Assembly (NCBI GenBank): GCA_018067115.1
Contig: JAGPVI010000226.1
Location: 1-17,900, forward strand
DNA: 17,900 bases
Origin: Bizionia sp.
Lineage (GTDB): Bacteria; Bacteroidota; Bacteroidia; Flavobacteriales; Flavobacteriaceae
Reading direction: 5' to 3'
Under the pieces are notes generated by a model that did not search any database, was not told the origin of the DNA, and worked only from the letters and a program-made list of their open reading frames with translations. The translations under genes and the position numbers were made by a program. Position 1 is the first letter of the stretch, and the number at the start of each line of letters is the position of its first letter. Positions 7,950-14,454 of the stretch are shown here, in pieces.

Positions 7950-8774
7950 ATGAAACAATATCACGACTTAGTAAAACACGTATTAGAAAACGGAAATGAA
8001 AAAGGAGACCGCACAGGAACAGGCACAAAAAGTGTGTTTGGTTACCAAATGCGTTTTGACTTAAGTGAAGGTTTCCCAATGGTTACCACCAAGAAACTTC
8101 ATCTTAAATCTATTATCTACGAGTTACTATGGTTTTTAAAGGGCGATACTAATATTAAATATTTAAATGATAATGGCGTTCGCATTTGGAATGAATGGGC
8201 AGACGACAATGGAGACTTAGGCCCTGTTTACGGACACCAATGGAGAAACTGGAATAACGATGAGGTAGATCAAATCGCAGACGTTATCGAGTCTCTTAAA
8301 AAGAATCCTAATAGTAGACGTATGTTAGTTTCTGCTTGGAATCCTTCGGTATTACCAGATAATTCAAAGTCGTTTAGTGAGAATGTTGAAAACGGCAAAG
8401 CAGCATTACCGCCGTGCCATGCTTTCTTTCAATTTTATGTTGCCGATGGTAAATTATCTTGCCAATTGTACCAACGCAGTGCAGATATTTTTTTAGGCGT
8501 TCCTTTTAATATTGGCTCTTACGCCTTATTTACAATGATGATGGCTCAGGTTTGCGGTTACGAAGCGGGTGATTTTATTCACACCTTTGGAGATGCTCAT
8601 ATTTACAATAATCATAAAGAGCAATTAGAGCTGCAATTATCTAGAACCCCTAAGACATTACCAAAAATGAAATTAAACCCAGAAATAAAAGACATATTCG
8701 ACTTTACTTTTGAAGATTTCACTTTAGAAAACTACGATCCGCACCCTCATATTAAAGGTAAAGTAGCCATCTAA
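7950..8774 (+). CDS. thyA: Thymidylate synthase (folate-dependent)
   Basis: ThyA methylates dUMP to dTMP using 5,10-methylene-tetrahydrofolate, releasing dihydrofolate in the cytoplasm. The catalytic cysteine is C156 in LPPCHAFFQFYV. The phosphate-binding R21 lies in the GDRTGTGT loop, the SRR pair is at 122-124, and the folate/dUMP residues in QRSADIFLGVPFNIGSYA and FGDAHIYNNH are intact. At 274 residues it is about ten longer than E. coli ThyA (264). The extra residues are a polar insert (about 137-152, DNSKSFSENVENGKAA) just before the active-site loop. The gene has its own -7 box, and the dihydrofolate reductase fusion follows after 72 nt with no terminator between. Together they close the dTMP/folate cycle. 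Confidence 0.97.
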   Translation: MKQYHDLVKHVLENGNEKGDRTGTGTKSVFGYQMRFDLSEGFPMVTTKKLHLKSIIYELLWFLKGDTNIKYLNDNGVRIWNEWADDNGDLGPVYGHQWRNWNNDEVDQIADVIESLKKNPNSRRMLVSAWNPSVLPDNSKSFSENVENGKAALPPCHAFFQFYVADGKLSCQLYQRSADIFLGVPFNIGSYALFTMMMAQVCGYEAGDFIHTFGDAHIYNNHKEQLELQLSRTPKTLPKMKLNPEIKDIFDFTFEDFTLENYDPHPHIKGKVAI

Positions 8775-8846
8775 TATTTTACGATAAGGTGACGCAATTC
8801 TCTCTTTAAAATAGTAACTTAATTCTATTAATTAGCACTTACACTT

Positions 8847-9761
8847 ATGTTTGGAAAGAAAACACAAAAACCACAAATAGATAAAGACCAATTAGAACTT
8901 ATTGAAAATGCACAACGTCGTGTCAAGCAAAAAAAACGCTTATATAGTCACTTTGTAATCTTTTTAATTGGTGCTATATTCTTAATTTTAGCAAACACCG
9001 TTTTAGGTATTGGTGAAGGCTTTAAAATATTAAATATCGATTGGTTTGTATTTGCCATATCTCTTTGGCTGTTCTTTTTACTGTACCATGTGTTCAATGT
9101 CTTTATTACACACAAGTTTATGGGTAAAGATTGGGAGAAAGCACAATTAGACAAACTCGTTGGTGAACAAAAATTACGTATAGAAAAACTAAAACACAAG
9201 GTTGAAAAAGACGAGTTAAAGGAGGCCAAAATAATCCAATCTAGCCCAGCGACTATTCAAAATAAAAACACCAATAATCTTACTATTATAGTGGCAGCTT
9301 CAGAAAATAATGCCATTGGAAAGGATAACGAGCTAATTTGGCATTTAAGTGATGATTTAAAACGTTTTAAATCGCTTACTTCTGGTCATCATATTATTAT
9401 GGGACGAAAAACCTTCGAAAGCTTCCCGAAACCACTTCCAAATAGAACACACATTGTTATATCAAGACAAGAGAACTACCCGGTTCCTGAAGGCGTTATT
9501 GTTGTAGATTCTATTGAAAAAGCGATTGAAATTAGTAAAAATGACAATCAGCCCTTCATAATTGGCGGAGGTGAAATTTACAAACAAGCAATGCCGTATG
9601 TAAATACTATAGAAATGACTCGCGTTAAAAGTACATTTGATGCCGATACGTTTTTCCCTGAAATAGATGTAACCGTTTGGAAAGAAACCAAAAAAATCCC
9701 ACATGGTATTGACAGCAATCACGCCTACGCGTTTACTTTCTTAACATATGTAAAACGCTAA
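8847..9761 (+). CDS. folA: Membrane-anchored dihydrofolate reductase (2TM domain fused to DHFR)
   Basis: The C-terminal 161 residues (144-304) are a complete dihydrofolate reductase, close to the 159 of E. coli FolA. It has the NNAIGKDNELIW loop, D170 in LSDDLKRF at the place of the catalytic Asp27, GRKTFES (186-192), the NADPH loop GGGEIYKQ (240-247) and DADTFFPEI. It reduces dihydrofolate from the adjacent ThyA back to tetrahydrofolate with NADPH. In front is a 2TM domain (about 20-100): a basic helix (RRVKQKKRLYSHF), a membrane helix at about 35-54, a short loop, and a second at about 65-87 ending FITHKFMGKDWEK. A charged, coiled-coil-like stretch (95-128) and a polar linker lead into DHFR. 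The frame is continuous with no internal stop. By the positive-inside rule both ends should be cytoplasmic, tethering DHFR to the inner face of the membrane. An internal restart as soluble DHFR cannot be excluded. Confidence 0.9.
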   Translation: MFGKKTQKPQIDKDQLELIENAQRRVKQKKRLYSHFVIFLIGAIFLILANTVLGIGEGFKILNIDWFVFAISLWLFFLLYHVFNVFITHKFMGKDWEKAQLDKLVGEQKLRIEKLKHKVEKDELKEAKIIQSSPATIQNKNTNNLTIIVAASENNAIGKDNELIWHLSDDLKRFKSLTSGHHIIMGRKTFESFPKPLPNRTHIVISRQENYPVPEGVIVVDSIEKAIEISKNDNQPFIIGGGEIYKQAMPYVNTIEMTRVKSTFDADTFFPEIDVTVWKETKKIPHGIDSNHAYAFTFLTYVKR

Positions 9762-9825
9762 TCTTAATAAGCAATAAATTTACGCTTATAGAAAAAAGTC
9801 TTTCAATTTTAATTAATTTCGCAGT

Positions 9826-11382
9826 ATGATACAAGAGATTCAGCTTCGTATTCCTTTAAAGGACGAAGAAAAAAATGACATATTACTGCTTAAAGCGGCC
9901 CAATATTTAAATATTCCGAAGCAAGATATTTCTGGGGTAAAAGTATTACGAAAGTCTATCGATGCCCGAAAACCAAAAATAATATTCAATTATAAAGTCG
10001 CTGTTTACATTAAAGAACCGATGCCAAAAACATCGGAATACGACTTTCATTATCAAGATGTTTCTAAAGCCAAATCCATTCACATTATTGGTTTTGGACC
10101 AGCAGGAATGTACGCTGCCTTACGTTGTATAGAATTAGGCTATAAACCTATAGTCTTAGAACGCGGAAAAAATGTGCAAGAGCGTCGTCGCGATTTAAAA
10201 GCGATTAATCAGGATCATTTTGTTAATGAAGATTCTAACTATTGTTTTGGAGAAGGCGGTGCTGGAACCTACAGTGACGGAAAATTATATACTAGAAGTT
10301 TAAAACGTGGTGATGTACGCAGAATTTTCGAAAACTTAGTGTATCACGGAGCTACAGAACAAATATTAGCTGATGCTCATCCGCATATAGGAACCAATAA
10401 ACTTCCTAAAATCATTCAAAACATACGTGAAAACATTATTAAATACGGCGGCGAAATTCATTTTGAAACACGCGTTGTAGATTTCAGTATTAAAAACAAT
10501 AAAATTCAGGCCATTCAGCTTCAAAATGGGGATGAATTAGCAACCGATCGTGTTATTTTAGCCACGGGTCACTCTGCAAGAGACATTTTTTATCTTTTAG
10601 ACAAGAAAAATATTGCAATCGATTCTAAATCCTTTGCAATGGGGGTACGTGTAGAGCACCCGCAACATATTATTGATAGTATCCAATACCATTGTTCTGG
10701 CGAGCGTCACGAATTATTACCACCGGCAGCATACAGCTTAGTACAACAGGTAAACGAACGTGGAGTGTACTCCTTCTGTATGTGTCCCGGCGGTTTTATA
10801 GTACCGGCAGCCACAGCAAATGGTGAAGTGGTTGTTAACGGAATGTCGCCCTCTAAACGAAATAATAAATTCGCAAATTCCGGTATTGTTGTCGAAATTA
10901 ACGTCGATAAAGATTTACGCAAATACGAAAAATTTGGTGCTTTAAAAGGCCTAGAATTTCAAATGGATTTAGAACGTTTAGCATTTACTGCGGGAGGAAG
11001 ATCTCAAGTCGCACCCGCGCAACGTTTAACAGATTTTGTAGAAGGTAACCTTTCGGCAACCTTAAACGAGACCTCTTATCAGCCCGGATTACAATCGGCC
11101 CCACTTCACTCTTTACTACCAAAATTAATTGGAAGTAGATTACGTAAAGGTTTCGAGTCTTTCGGACAGAAAATGAAAGGTTATTATACCGAAGAAGCTA
11201 ATATTATTGGGGTAGAGTCTAGAACCTCATCGCCGGTTAGCATCCCAAGAACAGACACCTTAGAACACACTCAAATTACAAACTTATACCCGTGCGGTGA
11301 AGGTGGCGGTTACGCTGGCGGCATTGTAAGCGCTGCAATGGACGGCGAACGCTGTGCTGAAGCTGCTATTGTAGGTTTATAA
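9826..11382 (+). CDS. FAD-dependent oxidoreductase, COG2509-type, function unknown
   Basis: The 518-residue protein has an N-terminal alpha/beta segment (1-70) found in this family. An FAD-binding Rossmann motif follows, IIGFGPAGMYAALR (87-100), with the acidic partner E112 in VLERG. Further features are CFGEGGAGTYSDGKL (140-153), an ATGHSARDIF segment in the middle, and the C-terminal FAD contact YPCGEGGGYAGGIVSAA (488-504). It belongs to the uncharacterised FAD-dependent dehydrogenase group (COG2509), related to the HI0933/GidA-type flavoproteins; no substrate is known to me. The ATG at 9826 gives the family N-terminus. A TAATTTCG element (9814-9821) ends only 4 nt upstream, so any transcript from it would be nearly leaderless. 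It lies between the DHFR fusion (64 nt upstream) and fabD (82 nt downstream), which has its own promoter box. Confidence 0.85.
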   Translation: MIQEIQLRIPLKDEEKNDILLLKAAQYLNIPKQDISGVKVLRKSIDARKPKIIFNYKVAVYIKEPMPKTSEYDFHYQDVSKAKSIHIIGFGPAGMYAALRCIELGYKPIVLERGKNVQERRRDLKAINQDHFVNEDSNYCFGEGGAGTYSDGKLYTRSLKRGDVRRIFENLVYHGATEQILADAHPHIGTNKLPKIIQNIRENIIKYGGEIHFETRVVDFSIKNNKIQAIQLQNGDELATDRVILATGHSARDIFYLLDKKNIAIDSKSFAMGVRVEHPQHIIDSIQYHCSGERHELLPPAAYSLVQQVNERGVYSFCMCPGGFIVPAATANGEVVVNGMSPSKRNNKFANSGIVVEINVDKDLRKYEKFGALKGLEFQMDLERLAFTAGGRSQVAPAQRLTDFVEGNLSATLNETSYQPGLQSAPLHSLLPKLIGSRLRKGFESFGQKMKGYYTEEANIIGVESRTSSPVSIPRTDTLEHTQITNLYPCGEGGGYAGGIVSAAMDGERCAEAAIVGL

Positions 11383-11435
11383 CTCTTAAAAACAGACTGC
11401 AAAACCGGGTACTAAATACATTTAAATATTATTCT

Positions 11436-11443
11436 TATTTTTG
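11436..11443 (+). promoter_or_regulatory. -7 promoter box for fabD-lspA
   Basis: TATTTTTG matches TAnnTTTG exactly and ends 21 nt before the fabD ATG at 11465. It overlaps the TTG at 11441, so a start there would fall inside the promoter, which supports the downstream ATG. No clear -33 TTTG is present. Confidence 0.55.
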
Positions 11444-11464
11444 CAGATTAAAAAACGAAACGAA

Positions 11465-12358
11465 ATGAACGCATATATATTTCCTGGTCAAGGAGCTCAA
11501 TTCTCAGGAATGGGTTTAGACTTATACGAAAACTCTCCCCTAGCACAAGAATTATTTGAAAAAGCAAATAGCATTTTAGGTTTTACAATAACCGATATAA
11601 TGTTTGAAGGCACGGCAGATGCATTAAAAGAAACGAAGGTGACACAACCGGCAATTTTTTTACATTCTGTTATTCTTGCTAAAACCTTAGGAAGTGCTTT
11701 TAAACCTGACATGGTTGCTGGACATTCCTTAGGAGAATTTTCTGCGCTAGTGGCTAACGGAGCATTAAGTTTTGAAGCGGGTTTAAAACTAGTATCACAA
11801 CGCGCTTTAGCGATGCAAAAAGCCTGCGAATTACAGCCAAGTACTATGGCCGCTGTTCTAGGATTAGAAGATGCTCTAGTTGAAGACATTTGTGCAAAAA
11901 CAACAGGTATTGTTGTAGCAGCAAATTATAACTGCCCAGGTCAATTAGTGATTTCTGGAGAAATTGAAGCGATTAACACTGCCTGTGAAGCTTTAAAAGA
12001 AGCTGGCGCACGCCGTGCTTTAGTTTTACCTGTAGGAGGTGCCTTCCACTCGCCATTAATGGAGCCCGCTCGCGAAGAACTTGCGGCAGCTATAGAAAAC
12101 ACAACGTTTAATAAACCAAATTGCCCAATTTACCAGAATGTAACGGCAAATGCTGTTATTAGTGAAGCTGAAATTAAAGCCAATTTAATTAAGCAATTAA
12201 CAGCTCCTGTACGTTGGACTCAGTCTGTACAACAAATGATTACGGACGGTGCATCATTATTTACAGAAGTAGGCCCAGGGAAAGTGTTACAAGGTTTAGT
12301 TAAAAAAATAAATAAAGAAGCGCAAACAGCTTCGGCAATATATAGTAGCGAAGCATAA
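11465..12358 (+). CDS. fabD: Malonyl-CoA:acyl carrier protein transacylase
   Basis: FabD transfers malonyl from CoA to acyl carrier protein, supplying the extender for type II fatty acid synthesis in the cytoplasm. With the ATG at 11465 the protein is 297 residues. It starts MNAYIFPGQGAQFSGMG, whose GQGAQ is the oxyanion-hole motif near the N-terminus of the family. The nucleophile is S88 in GHSLGE, with R113 in SQRALAM for the malonyl carboxylate and the catalytic H195 in GAFHSPLM. The frame extends upstream to a TTG at 11441, but that adds eight lysine-rich residues not expected in the family and lies within the promoter box. The stop is one base before the lspA ATG, so the two are co-transcribed and perhaps translationally coupled. 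Confidence 0.95.
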   Translation: MNAYIFPGQGAQFSGMGLDLYENSPLAQELFEKANSILGFTITDIMFEGTADALKETKVTQPAIFLHSVILAKTLGSAFKPDMVAGHSLGEFSALVANGALSFEAGLKLVSQRALAMQKACELQPSTMAAVLGLEDALVEDICAKTTGIVVAANYNCPGQLVISGEIEAINTACEALKEAGARRALVLPVGGAFHSPLMEPAREELAAAIENTTFNKPNCPIYQNVTANAVISEAEIKANLIKQLTAPVRWTQSVQQMITDGASLFTEVGPGKVLQGLVKKINKEAQTASAIYSSEA

Positions 12359-12359
12359 T

Positions 12360-12848
12360 ATGAAAAACACGACACGTACTCTATTAATTTTTGGGTTAAT
12401 TATTTTCAATATAGCTTTAGACCAGATTTCTAAGTTTTGGATTAGAGCTAATGTAACACCTGGAAGTCAATCGGAAATTTTAGGCGATTATTTAACGCTT
12501 CATAATGTTGAAAACGCGGGTGCCTTTCTAGGAATGGGAAGTGATTTTACTCCGGTGCTTAAAGTTTTACTGCTTAATGTTCTCCCTGTCATAGTTTTAG
12601 CATTAGTACTGTTTCATATTTTTAGAGATAAAACTTTAGACCGACGATCGTTAGTTGGTTTCGCGTGTATTATTGGTGGTGGAATGGCCAATATTTACGA
12701 CAGAATTTTATATGGCTCGGTTACCGATTTCCTACATATAGATTTGGGAGGCGTTTTTAGAACGGGAATTTTCAACTCTGCAGATGTTTCTGTAATGGTT
12801 GGAATGGGCCTCCTTCTCCTCTCTAATTTCAAGAAGAAAAAAGCATAA
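12360..12848 (+). CDS. lspA: Lipoprotein signal peptidase (signal peptidase II)
   Basis: LspA is the inner-membrane aspartyl protease that removes signal peptides from prolipoproteins after the lipobox cysteine has been lipidated. It is 162 residues with four hydrophobic segments (about 8-20, 65-88, 97-112, 138-156). The catalytic aspartates are D114 in NIYDR and D142 in FNSADV, and the conserved DQISK (21-25) and VENAGAFLG (50-58) are present. It begins one base after the fabD stop and has no separate promoter. A terminator starts at its stop codon. The two lipoproteins encoded at the right end of the window carry typical lipoboxes and would be among its substrates. Confidence 0.95.
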   Translation: MKNTTRTLLIFGLIIFNIALDQISKFWIRANVTPGSQSEILGDYLTLHNVENAGAFLGMGSDFTPVLKVLLLNVLPVIVLALVLFHIFRDKTLDRRSLVGFACIIGGGMANIYDRILYGSVTDFLHIDLGGVFRTGIFNSADVSVMVGMGLLLLSNFKKKKA

Positions 12849-12882
12849 AAAAAAGCTTCAGTTAGTAACTGAAGCTTTTTTT
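12848..12882. terminator. Bidirectional terminator between lspA and the convergent small gene
   Basis: Seven A's, GCTTCAG and TT (12848-12863) pair with AA, CTGAAGC and seven T's (12867-12882): 16 bp with a 3-nt loop. It has a T-run on both strands, so it can serve lspA on the plus strand and the small convergent gene on the minus strand. Its last A overlaps the lspA stop codon. Confidence 0.88.
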
Positions 12883-12899
12883 ATATTTTTAAAAAGTCT

Positions 12900-13094
12900 T
12901 TATTTCGCTAAGACGCACTCTTGGCAATCTTTCACTTCGCCGTAATACGTTTCTCTATATTTGTGTAGCGTTTTTAAAGTAATAATACCAAGAAGTCTTG
13001 ACTTTACATACGTTACTTTTGCTTGCACGCGTCCCATTTTGGGGGCGAATCTGTTTTCTAATTTTGTTACTCTTTTAATTTGTATCAGTTTCAT
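12900..13094 (-). CDS. Small basic protein with C-terminal CxxC, unknown function
   Basis: I do not recognise this 64-residue protein. It has 15 Lys/Arg against 5 acidic residues, no signal peptide and no clear membrane segment. The middle reads AKVTYVKSRLLGIITLKTLH and the C-terminus ends DCQECVLAK, a single CxxC pair that could bind metal or form a disulfide. Reasons to accept it are a promoter on its own strand (TTTG, 19-nt spacer, TTACTTTG) ending 21 nt before the ATG, the same spacing as at pdhB and fabD; an A-rich leader just before the start; and a bidirectional terminator right after its stop. The overlapping plus-strand frame (12961-13188) lacks such signals. It may be a nucleic-acid-binding or ribosome-associated small protein, but that is a guess from charge alone. 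Confidence 0.6.
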   Translation of the reverse strand: MKLIQIKRVTKLENRFAPKMGRVQAKVTYVKSRLLGIITLKTLHKYRETYYGEVKDCQECVLAK

Positions 13095-13115
13095 TTTTTC
13101 TATTGCATTAAGCTA

Positions 13116-13146
13116 CAAAGTAACAAAAAATTACGATAAACACAAA
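13116..13146 (-). promoter_or_regulatory. Promoter of the 64-residue basic protein gene
   Basis: On the minus strand a -33 TTTG (13146-13143) and a -7 TTACTTTG (13123-13116, one mismatch to TAnnTTTG) are separated by 19 nt, the preferred Bacteroidetes spacing. The -7 box ends 21 nt before the ATG at 13094. Confidence 0.55.
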
Positions 13147-13267
13147 GAATATTACTATAATTCGTTGCAAATCACCAAATTAATATGAAACCTTCAAGAT
13201 TATTGCATAATATCTAATAATATGACGGACTGATTAAGTTGTAATTAAAGGATTACAAAATACATAA

Positions 13268-14290
13268 TTACTCCTTTTTTAATTGTTGCTGCCACTTCCA
13301 AGCAGACCTCATAGCGTCGTCTAACGAGGATTGTGCCGTCCATTTTAAAACGTCTTTCGCCTTTGTGGTATTTGCATAAGCGGCCACCACATCGCCTTCG
13401 CGCTTGTCTACAATTTTATAATTTAATTTCTGATTAGAAACACGTTCGAAAGATTTAATAACCTCTAAAACCGAACTTCCTTGCCCAGTCCCTAAATTGA
13501 AGACTTCGTAATTAGTAGCATTTTCGCCATCAATTAATCGTTTTAATGCGATAACATGCGCTTTTGCTAAATCTACAACGTGAATATAATCGCGAATGCA
13601 GGTTCCATCTTGAGTAGCGTAAGTATCACCAAACACCGACAGTTGTTCGCGTATCCCCGCTCCTGTTTGCGTTATAAAAGGCACCAAATTTTGAGGAACT
13701 CCTAATGGTAGCTCTCCTATTTTTGCTGATTCGTGAGATCCTATAGGATTAAAATAACGAAGGGCAATAGCATTAAACTTAGCATTCGATTTGCATACAT
13801 CGCTAATAATCTCTTCGCCCACTTGCTTGGTATTACCATAGGGAGATAAAGCTGGTTGGATTTTAGATGTTTCAGAGATTGGTAATGTTTTTGCTTCACC
13901 ATATACGGTGCACGACGAACTAAATATAAACGGAGCGTGCGCCAGCTGGCTTATGTTTTGTAACATATACACTAACGTATTAATATTATTCTCATAATAT
14001 AAAAGAGGTTCGTTTACACTTTCTCCCACGGCTTTACTCGCTGCAAAATGAATAACTCCCGCAATATCATTATGACGTTTAAAAAAAGCTTCCACACTGG
14101 CCTTTTGTTTTAAATCTATATTGTGAAAACTTGGTGTTTTACCTGTAATGGAGACAATTCTATCTAATACAGTGATCGAGGAGTTCGATAAATTATCGAT
14201 TATAATAACTTCGAATCCTGAGTTTTGGAGTTCGACTACGGTATGAGATCCTATAAATCCGAGACCACCGGTGACTACTATTTTTTTCAT
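13268..14290 (-). CDS. galE: UDP-glucose 4-epimerase
   Basis: GalE interconverts UDP-glucose and UDP-galactose (or the N-acetyl forms) with bound NAD+, supplying sugars for surface glycans. It is an extended short-chain dehydrogenase/reductase: TGGLGFIGSHT (7-17) is the NAD Rossmann GxxGxxG motif, and HFAASKAVGESV follows. The catalytic set is the SSS run (124-126) of FIFSSSCTVYG, with Y151 and K155 in YGNTK. RYFNPIGSH and RDYIHVVDLA are also present. Starting at 14290 the protein has 340 residues, matching E. coli GalE (338), and its N-terminus is MKKIVVTGG. The frame runs upstream to 14323, but the extra MYSTASKAPFK is not family-like. It follows the aminotransferase gene on the same strand after a 164-nt hairpin-rich spacer. 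Downstream there is only a weak 7-bp hairpin (13239-13258) without a U-tract. Confidence 0.95.
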   Translation of the reverse strand: MKKIVVTGGLGFIGSHTVVELQNSGFEVIIIDNLSNSSITVLDRIVSITGKTPSFHNIDLKQKASVEAFFKRHNDIAGVIHFAASKAVGESVNEPLLYYENNINTLVYMLQNISQLAHAPFIFSSSCTVYGEAKTLPISETSKIQPALSPYGNTKQVGEEIISDVCKSNAKFNAIALRYFNPIGSHESAKIGELPLGVPQNLVPFITQTGAGIREQLSVFGDTYATQDGTCIRDYIHVVDLAKAHVIALKRLIDGENATNYEVFNLGTGQGSSVLEVIKSFERVSNQKLNYKIVDKREGDVVAAYANTTKAKDVLKWTAQSSLDDAMRSAWKWQQQLKKE

Positions 14291-14454
14291 TTTGAAGGGT
14301 GCTTTTGAAGCTGTACTGTACATTTCGCGAGAAGGATTGAGGCTATGTTGAAGCTCTTTTTTCTGGCTTCCATTTTTTTGGAGACCAGAAAAAAAGCGAC
14401 TGCCGAAAGCCTGACTTTAGTGGTCATTTAAAAAATGAACACTATAGGCTCGCC
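14291..14454 (-). repeat. Hairpin-rich spacer between the aminotransferase gene and galE; possible dispersed repeat
   Basis: Two strong inverted repeats occur here. The first pairs 14357-14372 (TTTTTTCTGGCTTCCA) with 14379-14394 (TGGAGACCAGAAAAAA): 16 positions with one mismatch and one G-T pair around a 6-nt loop. The second pairs 14418-14429 (TAGTGGTCATTT) with 14433-14444, 12 bp with one mismatch. Around 14325-14356 and 14396-14416 the base composition is more GC-rich than neighbouring spacers, with TTTCGCGAGAAGG and GCGACTGCCGAAAGCC. In the first hairpin T-runs lie inside the stem, so neither is a standard terminator. Number of copies elsewhere cannot be known from this window. Confidence 0.45.

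Noticed and set aside
8847..9280. The 2TM part and DHFR as two separate genes joined by an error
   Set aside because: The frame is continuous, with a charged linker and no stop or good internal start signal near residue 140; nothing indicates a frameshift.
11497..11889. 130-residue minus-strand frame within fabD
   Set aside because: It lies wholly inside a clear fabD reading frame with all catalytic motifs; low-complexity composition without start signals.
12961..13188. 75-residue plus-strand frame opposite the small basic gene
   Set aside because: It runs through the promoter of the minus-strand gene and has no promoter or terminator of its own; the product shows no recognisable features beyond a hydrophobic middle.
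13239..13258. TTGTAAT/ATTACAA hairpin just after galE as a terminator
   Set aside because: Seven A/T-rich base pairs without a following T-run; too weak to call.
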